This document shows, piece by piece, positions 9,999 to 20,100 of a DNA stretch of 64,000 nt; position 1 is the first letter of the stretch, and each line of letters begins with the position of its first letter. Source of the stretch: JASLEW01 sp035544875 (GTDB lineage: Bacteria; Acidobacteriota; Thermoanaerobaculia; Multivoradales; UBA5704); NCBI GenBank assembly GCA_035544875.1, contig DASZZP010000083.1, positions 186,001 to 250,000 of the forward strand, given 5' to 3'. Made by a program: the position numbers and the translations under genes. A model generated the notes under the pieces. The model was not told the origin of the DNA, ran no database searches, and worked only from the letters and a program-made list of their open reading frames with translations.

Positions 9999-11990
9999 CT
10001 AGGCGGTGACCAGGATGCGGCGCAGCAGGAGGAGCAGGAAGATGCTCGCGACCACCAGGGTGGCGGGCAGGACCGAGCGGTTCCACCAGGGCCCGGGACC
10101 CTCGCCGCGGCCGGCCGAAAGCTGGAGCTTGGCGCTCTGCCAGGGGCGCTCCGTGAGCACCTCGCCGAGTGCGGCAAGATCGTAGACCGGAGCGCTCAGC
10201 TCGGGAGCGCCGGCGAGTAGGCGCACCCTGGCACGGCCAGGCCAGATGAAGAGCAGGACGTCGTCCTGGCGCCACAGGCTCATGGTGATCGCGCCGAGCG
10301 GCGGGTTGTCGCCATCGGCAAAGCGGACCGCCAGGCGGCGGGGGGCGGGACCGAAGAGGGGCACGTCGGCCAGGCAGGGGAGCGGCGGCGCCGGCACACA
10401 CTCCCAGTTAGCTCGCGCCACCACCCGTTCTTCGCGCGGCGCGAGGCCGGGCGGGCCGGGCGCCGGGTAGCGCACTCCGAGCGGCCGGCGCAACGGACCC
10501 GGCGGCGCCGTCAAATGGAGCGCGGTGAGCGGCAGCCCGGCGGCGGGCAGCGCCACCTCGATTCGGCTGTAATGACGCCCCTTCTCGGCCTCGGGCCGCA
10601 CCTCCGCACCTTCGATCACCGGTGCCGGCTCCGGCGGCGACCAGCGCACGTACGGGATCTGGCGGTCGCCGGCGACCAGGCGCAGGTCGCCCAGATCCGG
10701 CCGCGACTGCGTATAGACCGCGTCAGGCAGCTGCAAGTGCACCAGGTCGCCCGCCGCGGCGGCGGGCGCTGCGACCGCCCAGGAGGCGCGAAATCCTGTC
10801 GTGGCGAGGCTCGCCCCCGGGGCGGCCGCGGCCGCCAACGCCGCCAGCGCCGGCCGAGCTCCGGCCGCCGCGGCCGGCGCCCCTCTCTCCTCCTCCGGCC
10901 CCGGTGGAATCCAGGCCGCCTGTTGGGTGTCCGGCGACCAGGCCGCCGCTTCGGCGTGCGGCGGTGCCGGTGCGCCGCCATAGGAGAGGGTGTAGCGGCC
11001 TGGAGCATCGGCATGAAAGAGCGCCGCCTGGACGGCGAGATCGAAGCTGTGACCGAGCAGGCGGGGCGGCTGCCCGGCGGCGCCGAAGAGCTCGAGCAGC
11101 GGCCGGTTGCCGGCGAGCGGCTCCGCGCCGAGGGCGATAACGTGGCGCGCCGTCTGGCCCTCTTGCCACACTCCCTGCGCGAGCAGGTGCCAGCTGCCCT
11201 GGCGCGGCTCGTAGAAGCGGTAGCCGACCGCGGCGGGGCCGGCGAGCTCGAGGATGACGCGGCGCACCGTCTGCGCGGTGGCGGGCAGCGGCAGCTGACA
11301 GACCGTCGAGGCGGGTAGGGCGGTCGCGGCCGTCGACCGGCACGGTGCGTCGGGGGAGGTCACGGCGAGCGAGCGGCCCGGCACCGTCGTCTCGACCGCG
11401 ACGCCGCGCAGCTGCGGAAAGCCCGCCGAGCGCGGCCATGCCAGCCGCAGGTAGCGGAGCTGGGACGCGGGGTAGGGGAGGGAGGTGCGTTGCAGCCCCG
11501 CCTCCTCGCCCAGCCGGAAGAGGTCGCCGGCGACCAGCGGTTCCCAGCTCTTGCCGTCGCGGCTTCCCTCCAGGGTGACGGCGGGGGCGGCGGTCAGGCG
11601 GGTGAAATCGAAGAAGAGGCGCTCGTGCAGCGGCGGCGCAGGCCCCAGGTCGAGGCGCAGCGTCCAGCCCTTGCCGTCCTCTTCGATCTGCTCGACCCTG
11701 GCCGGGCGGCGCTCGCTGTCGGAGAGGAAAGGTGCCAGCCAGAGCGGCACCTCCTCGCCGCCAGGGCCGGAGACGCGCACGCTGCGGCGCGGACCCATGT
11801 GGCGCAGCGCCGCCAGGTCGAGCGGCACCCGCACCCAGCCCGCGGCCGGAACCTCGACCGGCCGCGCGTACTCGCGCCCCTGCCCACTGGCCGCGGCCGC
11901 TTCGGAGACCGGTGCGCCTGGGGCGGCTGCCAGCGCCGCGCTCAGCAGCAGCGCCGCCGCGGCCGCCGGCGGCGCCGCAACGCGGCTCAC
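9999..11990 (-). CDS. DUF3999-family exported/membrane protein
   Basis: A 663-residue protein with an N-terminal signal peptide (AAAALLLSAALAAAPGAP), a long extracytoplasmic beta-rich region and one C-terminal transmembrane helix (LVVASIFLLLLLRRIL) ending almost at the terminus. The repeated jelly-roll-like motifs, for example LEGSRDGKSWEPLVAGDLFRL followed by YLRLAWP, match DUF3999 proteins. The start is a GTG whose GTGA overlaps the TGA of the preceding DUF2339 gene by 4 nt, with AGGAGG upstream, so the two are translationally coupled. The DUF2339-DUF3999 pairing is widespread, but its function is unknown; an envelope role is an inference. Confidence 0.85.
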   Translation of the reverse strand: MSRVAAPPAAAAALLLSAALAAAPGAPVSEAAAASGQGREYARPVEVPAAGWVRVPLDLAALRHMGPRRSVRVSGPGGEEVPLWLAPFLSDSERRPARVEQIEEDGKGWTLRLDLGPAPPLHERLFFDFTRLTAAPAVTLEGSRDGKSWEPLVAGDLFRLGEEAGLQRTSLPYPASQLRYLRLAWPRSAGFPQLRGVAVETTVPGRSLAVTSPDAPCRSTAATALPASTVCQLPLPATAQTVRRVILELAGPAAVGYRFYEPRQGSWHLLAQGVWQEGQTARHVIALGAEPLAGNRPLLELFGAAGQPPRLLGHSFDLAVQAALFHADAPGRYTLSYGGAPAPPHAEAAAWSPDTQQAAWIPPGPEEERGAPAAAAGARPALAALAAAAAPGASLATTGFRASWAVAAPAAAAGDLVHLQLPDAVYTQSRPDLGDLRLVAGDRQIPYVRWSPPEPAPVIEGAEVRPEAEKGRHYSRIEVALPAAGLPLTALHLTAPPGPLRRPLGVRYPAPGPPGLAPREERVVARANWECVPAPPLPCLADVPLFGPAPRRLAVRFADGDNPPLGAITMSLWRQDDVLLFIWPGRARVRLLAGAPELSAPVYDLAALGEVLTERPWQSAKLQLSAGRGEGPGPWWNRSVLPATLVVASIFLLLLLRRILVTA

Positions 11991-14782
11991 CTGACCTCCT
12001 CGCGGAAGACGAAGCGCTGGTAGAGATAGGCCAGCAGCAGAAGGCTCACTCCCAGCCCCAGGAACGAGAGCACCCGATAGAGATCGGACAGACGCGACGT
12101 GTCATACAGGAAGACCTTCACCACCGCCAGCAGCATCACCGCCAGCGAGCCGTAGCGCAGCAGCTTGCCGCGGCGCAGGATGCCGGCCAGCAGCAGAACG
12201 ACGCCGAACAGCACCCAGGTGGCGGAGTAGGCGTAGCGCTCGGCGGCGCTGCCCGGTCCCTGGTCGAGGAAGGTGCCATGGAAGAGCTGGCGGACGGTGA
12301 GCGTGACCAGGAGAAAGGCGAGCAGCAGCGCCGCGGGGCCCGCCGCCCGCGGCAGCTTGGAGCCACCGCGGCGCCGCACCTCGCCCGCCGCCAGGGCGCC
12401 GGCCACGGCCGGCGCTCCATAGGCCCACAGGAGCAGGTTGAAAACCGGGGTCGAGCCGACCGGCTCGTGCCGCCACAGCGGATTGACGACGAATCCCGCC
12501 AGGAAAAGGGCGGCCGCCATGCCGAGCAGCGCCGCCAGCCGGCCGGCGAGCTCCAGGCTGGGCAGGAGCGACCGCCGGTCGGCGCGCAGCATCGCCCAGC
12601 CGCAGAGCAACCAGGCATTGGCCAGGGTCGCCCACTCGGCCAGTCCCACATGCGTGCTCTCCGGCGTCGCCGGATGGAAGGCATGATGGATCTCGAGGCT
12701 CACCATGGCAAAGGCGATGGCGATCGCCCCCCACTCCAGGCGCGAGGCGAGCCCAACGAAGCTCCCGGCGCCCTCCCCGGTCTGGGCGGTCTCCAGCAGG
12801 CGCCGAGCGTGCCGCGCCGCGGCCGCGAAACAGACCAGCGGCACGCCGTAGGCGTAGAGCAGGACGTTCCAGAACGGCAGTTGGCCGCGCGCGTAGGTCA
12901 AGACTTCGGGGTTGAGGAGCAGGCGGACTATCACCCCGGCCGCCAGCAGCTGGGCGAGCACGTTCAGGGCACGCAACCGGAAGCGGCCGGCGAGCCAGAC
13001 GAGCGCGGTTGTCTCGAGCGCCCAGGCCACGCTGAGCCACTCGTCGTGCAGCTCCAGCGGCGCCGCCAGGCTGACGAACGAGGTCACCGCCACGGCGAGC
13101 GCGGCGAGCGCCGTCTCGAGCTCGCGCCGCGCGCTCCGCCGCCTGGCAACCGGCACCGCCGCCGCGAGATAGAGCAGAGCAAGGACGAGCGCGGCTCCGC
13201 CCCAGCCGTCCTGCGGCACCCCCGCGACGCCCCGAGTGTCACCCCAGGCGAGCACGAAGACGGCCAGTGCGCCGCTGCCCGAGAGCGCCGCCCACCACCC
13301 CGGGTGCGGCGGCTTGCCGCGCCCGACGCGCCGCCAGAGCGCGCCGCCGCTCGCCAGCGCTCCGGCCCAGCCGGCACCGCCGAAGAGCGCGGCGCCGGCG
13401 GCCGCGGTGGCCAGGAACCGGGGCGCCGCGCCGGCGGAGAGCGACCCGCCCCAGGCGGCGAGCAGCGCCGTCACGGTAGCCAGCGCCACCCAGCCGTGCC
13501 CAGCGTAGAGCGAGTCGCACCATGCCAGCGCCAGGCTCCCGGCCGCCAGCAGCCCGACGAAGGCCCACTCGCCGCTCGAGTAGCCGCTCGCCCCCGCCAC
13601 CAGGGCGGTCCCCGCCAGGGCTGCCGCCAGGGTGATGGCCGCGAGCACGGCGGAGGCCGCCGGCGCGTGCCCTCGCGCGGGCGGCGGCGGGGCTCCCATG
13701 ACCAGCGCCGCGCCGGCCATTGCCACCAGGAACAGACTCAGCCAGGGGCCGTCGGCGGTGCGGAACGGCCCGGCGAGCCAGGCCAGCGTCCACAGGAGGC
13801 CGCCGGCCAGCGTCGCGGCGGCGAGCGGCCACCAGCCGCGCCGCCGGGCCACGGCGAGCAGGCCGGCGCTGAGCAGCAGCAGATAGGCGAAGAGGTTGCG
13901 GGCGCTCGGCTGCGCGGTGCGGATCAGCGCCGGCGTGAGCAGGCCGCCGATGAGCCCGATGACCGCCACGATCGGCCCCTGGCGCAAGGAGAGGCCGACT
14001 CCCACCGCCGTGGTCAGCGCCATCAGCGTGAATCCGACGGCGGGGGAAACCAGGTGATACAGGCTGGAAGCGGCCAGAAAACAGGTGAACAGGTCGGCGA
14101 TCCCGGCCGCCGACAGCGCCTGCGCCACGCCGCTCGCGGTGGCGCGCAGCCGGTCGCCCAGCGCGAGCAGGACGACGCCGAAGGCGACCCCCGCCGCCAC
14201 GCGGACGGAAGGCGAGATCCAGCCGCGCTCGAACGAGATCTTGACCAGGAACGCCCCGGCCAGCGCCAGCGCCGCCGCCCCCACCCAGAGCAGCAGCCGG
14301 ACTCCGAGCAGCTCTTCCAGGGCGGCGTGGCGCGGCGCGGCCGGTGTCACGGGAGTCGGCGGCGCCGCGGGGCGGGCCGCAAGTGCCGCCGCCCCCACCA
14401 CTGGCGCACTGCCGGGTGGTATGACGGGAGCGCTCGGCGCCTCTGCCCAGGCCGGACCGAGCCCGGGCGCCTCTGCCCTCCCAGACCTGTCCGCCGCCGC
14501 TGCTGCCGCGGGGGCGGGCACTGCCGCTGACACCGCCGCCGGCGTAGGCTCGGCAAGCGGAGCTTTGTCCTGCGCCGCGGACCCCGCTGACCACCGCGTT
14601 GCCGCCGCAGCGCCGGTGCGCCGCCGTTCCTCGATCCTGGCGCGCAGCCGTGCGACCTCGCCCTCGATCCGGCCTAGCGCCGCGGCCTGCGCGTTCGCCT
14701 TGCGCAGCGCCAAGATCGCCACCGCGAGCGGTGCCGCCAGCAGGGCAAGCGCCAGCACAACGAAGCAGGGTTCCATCGCCAT
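11987..14782 (-). CDS. DUF2339-family polytopic membrane protein
   Basis: A 931-residue protein with an N-terminal anchor helix (LALLAAPLAVAILAL), a short coiled coil (AALGRIEGEVARLRARIEERR) and an Ala/Pro-rich linker to about residue 170. More than twenty hydrophobic helices follow to the C-terminus, for example LLLWVGAAALALAGAFLVKISFE, which opens the DUF2339 domain. Cell function is unknown for the family. It overlaps the DUF3999 gene by 4 nt. A 932-codon open frame on the opposite strand (11732-14530) is a GC-rich shadow: its protein is Arg/Gln/Pro rich without domains. Confidence 0.88.
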   Translation of the reverse strand: MAMEPCFVVLALALLAAPLAVAILALRKANAQAAALGRIEGEVARLRARIEERRRTGAAAATRWSAGSAAQDKAPLAEPTPAAVSAAVPAPAAAAAADRSGRAEAPGLGPAWAEAPSAPVIPPGSAPVVGAAALAARPAAPPTPVTPAAPRHAALEELLGVRLLLWVGAAALALAGAFLVKISFERGWISPSVRVAAGVAFGVVLLALGDRLRATASGVAQALSAAGIADLFTCFLAASSLYHLVSPAVGFTLMALTTAVGVGLSLRQGPIVAVIGLIGGLLTPALIRTAQPSARNLFAYLLLLSAGLLAVARRRGWWPLAAATLAGGLLWTLAWLAGPFRTADGPWLSLFLVAMAGAALVMGAPPPPARGHAPAASAVLAAITLAAALAGTALVAGASGYSSGEWAFVGLLAAGSLALAWCDSLYAGHGWVALATVTALLAAWGGSLSAGAAPRFLATAAAGAALFGGAGWAGALASGGALWRRVGRGKPPHPGWWAALSGSGALAVFVLAWGDTRGVAGVPQDGWGGAALVLALLYLAAAVPVARRRSARRELETALAALAVAVTSFVSLAAPLELHDEWLSVAWALETTALVWLAGRFRLRALNVLAQLLAAGVIVRLLLNPEVLTYARGQLPFWNVLLYAYGVPLVCFAAAARHARRLLETAQTGEGAGSFVGLASRLEWGAIAIAFAMVSLEIHHAFHPATPESTHVGLAEWATLANAWLLCGWAMLRADRRSLLPSLELAGRLAALLGMAAALFLAGFVVNPLWRHEPVGSTPVFNLLLWAYGAPAVAGALAAGEVRRRGGSKLPRAAGPAALLLAFLLVTLTVRQLFHGTFLDQGPGSAAERYAYSATWVLFGVVLLLAGILRRGKLLRYGSLAVMLLAVVKVFLYDTSRLSDLYRVLSFLGLGVSLLLLAYLYQRFVFREEVR

Positions 14783-14830
14783 GTCTCGATCGCGCAGTCT
14801 CGGAGCCTACACCACCTCCGGCCGGGCGTC

Positions 14831-14951
14831 TTGACACCTTTGGAGGACTCGATTACCGTGCCCTAACGTCGTAAACTACGGTTTCTAGGACGATCGAGGG
14901 TGCCTCCGGCCGGGTACCGCCCCGGCGGGCTGGACGCCGGCTCCGGCGTCC
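14831..14951 (+). promoter_or_regulatory. Candidate promoter and leader hairpin of the acetyl-CoA synthetase gene
   Basis: TTGACA at 14831-14836 is followed after 17 nt by TACCGT (14854-14859), a plausible -35/-10 pair with a weak -10. Within the leader, GGACGCCGG (14932-14940) and CCGGCGTCC (14943-14951) form a perfect 9-bp stem with a 2-nt loop about 75 nt before the likely start. No known riboswitch consensus is recognised. Confidence 0.4.
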
Positions 14952-15026
14952 CATCTCGGCTTTCAGAAGAGGAACTCAATGGAGTCCGTCCCGGGACGGG
15001 CTCCAGAATCGAAGGGGGACAGCCTC

Positions 15027-17132
15027 ATGGCAGATCCGAAGGAAACAACCGAGGTTGCAGAGACCACCGAGGCTCAGATTGCTGTTCACTGGCAGGAAGA
15101 GGGGTACTTCAGGCCGTCGAAGAAGTTCATCGCACAGGCCAACCTCACAGATCCTGCGATCACCGAGCGCTTCAGCGAGAAGAATTTTCCAAAGTGCTTC
15201 GAGGAATACGCGGACATGCTCACCTGGTACGAGCGCTGGCACACGGTGCTCGACACGAACGATCCGCCGTTCTGGAGGTGGTTCGTGGGTGGCAAGATCA
15301 ACGCTTCGTTCAACTGCGTGGATCGGCACCTGGCGAAGTACAAGAACAAGGCGGCGCTCATTGCCGTCCCGGAACCGGAAGACGAGGATCCGGTGGTGTT
15401 GACTTATCAGGAGCTCTACGTTCGCGTGAATGAATTCGCCGCAGTGCTGCGCGACTTTGCCGGCTTGAAGGCTGGGGACCGCGTCACAATTCACATGCCC
15501 ATGCTCGCGGAGCTGCCGATCACGATGCTTGCATGCGCGCGGCTCGGCGTGATCCATTCCGTCGTGTTCGGAGGGTTCAGCGGCGAGGCGTGCGGCCTGC
15601 GGGCCGCCGATTCCGGCAGCAACGTGCTCATCTACATGGACGGCTACTACCGCAGCGGCAAGATGATCGACCACAAAGCGAGCGCCGAGATCGCCGTCGC
15701 GGAGGCGGAGAAGTCAGGCCAGAAGATCGACAAGATCCTGGTGTGGAGAAGGTACCCCGGAAAATACTGCTCCGCGGCGCCCATGGTGAAGGGCCGCGAC
15801 TTCTTCGTCGACGAGGTCCTGAAGGACTATCGCCGCCAGCGGATCGATCCCGTGCCGATGGATGCGGAAGCGCCGCTCTTCCTGATGTACACGAGCGGCA
15901 CCACCGGCAAACCCAAGGGTTGCCAGCATCGCACGGGCGGCTACCTCGCCTACGTGACGGGGACCTCGAAGTACATCCAGGATATACATCCCGAGGACGT
16001 GTACTGGTGCATGGCGGACATCGGCTGGATCACGGGTCATTCGTACATCGTGTACGGGCCGCTCGCCTTGGCCGCGACGTCGGTGGTCTACGAGGGCGTG
16101 CCGGCGTATCCGGATGCAGGGCGGGCTTGGCGAATTGCGGAACGCCTCGACGTCAATATCTTCCACACTTCGCCGACCGCCATTCGCATGCTGCGGAAAT
16201 CGGGCCCTGATGAGCCGCAGAAGTACAACTACCACTTCAAGCATATGACCACGGTAGGCGAGCCGATCGAGCCCGCGGTGTGGAAGTGGTATTACAACAG
16301 CGTCGGCAAAGGCGAGGCGGTGATCGTGGACACGTGGTGGCAAACGGAGAACGGCGGATTCCTTTGCAGCACGAAACCAGCCATCGACCCGATGAAGCCC
16401 GGGAGCGCCGGACCCGGGGTGCCAGGCATCTACCCGATCATCTACGATGAAAACGCGCAGGAGGTGAAGGCGGGCTCGGGGAAGGCCGGCAACATCTGCA
16501 TCAGGAATCCGTGGCCTGGGATCATCCAGACGATCTGGGGCGAGCGCGAGCGTTTCGTGCGGCAGTACTACGAGAAGTATTGCAAGAATCCCAAGAGCAA
16601 GGACTGGCGCGACTGGCCGTACTTCGCATCGGACGGGGCCCTGCTCGCCGCCGACGGCTACTTCCGCATCCTCGGCCGCGTGGACGATGTCATCAACGTG
16701 GCCGGGCATCGCCTGGGGACGAAAGAGCTGGAGTCGGCCTGCCTCACCGTTATGGAGGTCGCGGAAGCCGCCGTCGTGCCGGTCGTGGACGAGATCAAGG
16801 GTCGCGTCCCGGAGGTCTACATCGCGCTGAAGCCGGGATATGAGCCCACGAAGGAGATCACGGCCAAGGTGATCGCGACCATCGAGGCCATGATCGGCAA
16901 GATCGCCCGGCCCAGCAAGGTGCACATCGTTCCGGATATGCCCAAGACCCGGTCCGGGAAAATCATGCGCCGCGTCCTGGCTGCTATCTCCAATACGCTG
17001 GACACCGGTGACATCACGACGCTGGCCAATCCCGACGTGGTGGAGCAGATCCGGCAAGCCGTGCAGGGCAAGGAGAAGGTCGCGACCAAGGAGGCACCGG
17101 AAGACCTGAAACAGTTCGGCAAGGAAGAGTAG
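15027..17132 (+). CDS. acs: Acetyl-CoA synthetase (AMP-forming)
   Basis: Activates acetate to acetyl-CoA through an acetyl-adenylate; 701 residues from ATG 15027 (GGGGGA upstream). An in-frame ATG at 14979 with AGAGGA gives 16 more residues and cannot be excluded. Motifs include the adenylate-forming P-loop YTSGTTGKPKG (about residue 287), the VDTWWQTENGG motif with the Trp that fits acetate-type pockets, the hinge region YFRILGRVDDVINVAGHRLG, and the C-terminal TRSGKIMRR whose Lys is the catalytic and acetylation-regulated residue. A roughly 35-residue insert around FVRQYYEKYCKNPKSKDW is longer than in typical Acs. Base composition is noticeably less GC-rich than the neighbours, which may reflect transfer. 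No partner gene is linked. Confidence 0.92.
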   Translation: MADPKETTEVAETTEAQIAVHWQEEGYFRPSKKFIAQANLTDPAITERFSEKNFPKCFEEYADMLTWYERWHTVLDTNDPPFWRWFVGGKINASFNCVDRHLAKYKNKAALIAVPEPEDEDPVVLTYQELYVRVNEFAAVLRDFAGLKAGDRVTIHMPMLAELPITMLACARLGVIHSVVFGGFSGEACGLRAADSGSNVLIYMDGYYRSGKMIDHKASAEIAVAEAEKSGQKIDKILVWRRYPGKYCSAAPMVKGRDFFVDEVLKDYRRQRIDPVPMDAEAPLFLMYTSGTTGKPKGCQHRTGGYLAYVTGTSKYIQDIHPEDVYWCMADIGWITGHSYIVYGPLALAATSVVYEGVPAYPDAGRAWRIAERLDVNIFHTSPTAIRMLRKSGPDEPQKYNYHFKHMTTVGEPIEPAVWKWYYNSVGKGEAVIVDTWWQTENGGFLCSTKPAIDPMKPGSAGPGVPGIYPIIYDENAQEVKAGSGKAGNICIRNPWPGIIQTIWGERERFVRQYYEKYCKNPKSKDWRDWPYFASDGALLAADGYFRILGRVDDVINVAGHRLGTKELESACLTVMEVAEAAVVPVVDEIKGRVPEVYIALKPGYEPTKEITAKVIATIEAMIGKIARPSKVHIVPDMPKTRSGKIMRRVLAAISNTLDTGDITTLANPDVVEQIRQAVQGKEKVATKEAPEDLKQFGKEE

Positions 17133-17159
17133 CTCGGGTTCGCAGCACGGCCGCGCCCG

Positions 17160-20100
17160 GTGTCGTACCGATGGAAGAGATCATGCTCGCAGGACCCCGT
17201 GGCCGCTGAGCTTGGCCCGCGGGGAGCCCGCGCGCGCGGGCCGTGGGGACGGTGGCCGCCGGCGGCCGCGCTCTTCCTCTGCTGCTGCTGCGCCGGCGTC
17301 GCCTTGCTCGCCGCCCTTCCCGCCCGTGGTCAGGGGCCCGCGGCGCCTTGGCGGACGCTCGCTACGCCGCATTTCCGGCTTCACTACCCGCTGGCTACCG
17401 AGCCGTGGGCGCGGCATGCCGCCGAGCGGCTGGAATCGATCCGCGACCGGGTCATCTCCGAGGTCGGCTATGCGCCGCCGGAGGTCGTCGACGTGCTGGT
17501 CAGCGACCCGCGCGCCGCCGCGAACGGCGAAGCCTTTCCGATCCTCGGCTGGCCCCGCCTTGTCCTGTGGACCAACCCGCCGCCACCCGAATCGGAGATC
17601 GGCTACTACCGCGACTGGTCGGAGACCCTGCTGGTCCACGAGGAGACCCACCTGGTCCATCTGCTGCGCCCGTCGCGCAATCCGCTGCTGCACGGTCTCG
17701 AGCAGGTCCTGCTGCCGGTCGGTCCGATCGCCGTCAATGCGCCGCGCTGGGTGGTCGAGGGCTACGCCACCCTGGTCGAGGGCAAGCTGACCGGGACCGG
17801 CCGGCCCTACGGCGACCTGCGGGCCGCCATCCTGCGCCGCTGGGCGCAGGCCGGCAAGCTCCCTCCCTACCCGCGGCTGGCGGCCGACTCGCAGAGCTGG
17901 CACGGCATGTCGATGGCCTACCTCCTCGGCTCGGCGTTCCTCGAGTGGTTGGAGGAGAGGGGCGGCCCGGGCAGCCTGCGCCGCCTCTGGGCGCGCATGA
18001 CCGCGCGCGCCGCGCGCAGCTTCGACGAAGCGTTTCGCGGTGTCTACGGCAGCTCGCCCGACAGCCTCTACGACCGCTTCCGCGCCGAGCTGACCTACCG
18101 CGCCATGGAGGCCGAGAAGCGGGTGCAGGCGGTCGGGCCCCTGACCCAGCGCGAAGGGACGCTCTGGCAGGACCTCACCTGGAGCACCGGGGCGCCGGCG
18201 GTGTCGCGCGATGGCCAGCGGCTGGTGCTCGAGCTGCGCCACCATGACAAGCCGGCAGAGCTGGTGGTCTTTGCCACCGCGCCCGACGTCGAGGCGGAGA
18301 AGCGGTGGGTGGAGAGCCAGGCGAAGCTGCTGCAGCGCGACCCGCAGGACGTGCCGGCAACGCGGCTGCGGCCGCTGCCCAGGAAGCCGCTCTTCCGCCT
18401 GCCGGCCAGCCATGGGGTCGAGCCGGCCATGCCGCGCTTCCTGCCGGATGGCCAGTCGGTGCTGCTGGTTCGCTTCGAGCCCGACGCTCAGGGTTTCCTG
18501 CACCCCGACCTCTTCCGCTGGTGGCTCGACGGCGGCCAGCTGCGGCGGCTCACCCGGCAGGCCGACCTGCGCGATCCCGACCCCTCGCCGGATGGCTCGT
18601 GGGCGGTCGCGGTGCGCAACCGCGACGGCTTCTCGCAGCTGGTGGCCGTGGACCTCGCCGGCGGCCAGGTGCGGGCGCTCACCGAGCCCTCGGTCGAGGT
18701 GGTCTACGATCGGCCGCGCATCTCGCCCGACGGCCACACCGTTGCCTGTGTCCGCCATGCCGCGGGCGTCTGGAAGCTCGCCCTGCTCGAGGCCGGCCAC
18801 CCCGAACGGGGCCAGGATCTGGCCTCGCCCGGCGAGGGGACCGTGGCATCGCCGGCCTGGAGCGGTGACGGCAAGATCGTCTACGCGGTGGTCGGCGATC
18901 ACGGCTTCATCGACATCTACGGCTTTGCCGCCGACCTGCCGGAAGTGCCGCGACAGGCGACAGCCGCGGCCACCCCGGCCGCGCCGGGCGAGCAACCGAT
19001 CGCTCTCACCCGCACCCAGGGCGCGGCGCTGGCGCCCGCCCCGTCGCCTGACGGCAAGGCCCTCTTCTACCTGAGCCTCGGCCCGGACGGCCTCGCGCTC
19101 TACCGGCTCGATCTCGATGCGCCGCAGCGCAAAGCCTCGCTTCCCCACCCCGAGGTCCCTCCGGAGCTGGCGCCTGCGGTGCGGCCGCCGGTGCCGGCCC
19201 CGGCGGCCCCGGCAGCCCCGCTAAACACCGCCGAGGTGCAGGCCGGACGTCCCTATGGCGCCGGCCGCCAGGAGCTGCTGCCGATCCTCGGCGGCGGCGC
19301 CTCGGCGAGCGGCGGGGCGCTCGAGCTGGGGCTGCGCAGCGGCGACGTCATCGGCCGTTTCGATCTGCTGGCGCTGGGCTCGCTGGCGGGGTCGGGAGGA
19401 CCGCGGGGTGGGGCGCTGGCCGCGGCCTGGCGCGGCTGGCCGGTGCCGGTCGCGCTCCATCTCTTCGCCGTCCGGGAGCTCCCCTCCCGCCAGTCGGGCC
19501 GCTTGCCGGCCGGAGCGGGATTGCTCGATCTCGAGCGGCGCGGCATCGAGGCCGGTGCGGTCTGGAAGCGCCTGGCAAGCGGCGACCGCCTCCGCCTCGA
19601 CGGCCGCCTGCTCTGGCAGCGGCTGACGCCGGAGGCGGACGGTCGGGCACCGGCCGCGGTGGTCAGGGCGCTGGCGCAGCGAGCGCTCGCGCCGCTGCAG
19701 CGCGGCCTCGACGAAGGGATCGCCGCGCTTGCCGGGAGCTACGGCGCCGAGCACGGCGGCCGCGGCGAGTGGCTCCTTGGTGCCGAGCTCGGGGCGCACC
19801 TCGAGGCCGGGCGCACCGGCGGCCGCTCATGGACCCGCTTCGGGGGTTCGCTGGGGCTCGGAGTCGGACACGGCGGCGAGCTGCTGCAGCTCGGCTGGCG
19901 GCGGGACGGCTCGCGCGGCCTGACCCAGATCTTCGACCTCTACCAGCTCGGCGGTGCGCCCGCCAGCGTGCTGCCCGAGACGGCGCTCGCCACGCGGATC
20001 GCCGCGCCCGCGCTGGCGGTCGGCACGCTGCTCGGCGCGCAGCACGAAGAGCAGCGGGCGGAGCTCAAGCTGGGGTTCTTGCCGGTGCCGCTGTTCTTCG

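Noticed and set aside
11732..14530. A 932-codon open frame on the plus strand
   Set aside because: It is antisense to the DUF2339 gene in the complementary codon phase; its composition is Arg/Gln/Pro/Gly rich and no domain is recognisable. High GC makes such shadows common.
17181..19148. A 655-codon minus-strand frame under the peptidase gene
   Set aside because: No start signal or family motifs, Arg/Gly-rich composition, and fully covered by the peptidase-propeller frame on the other strand.
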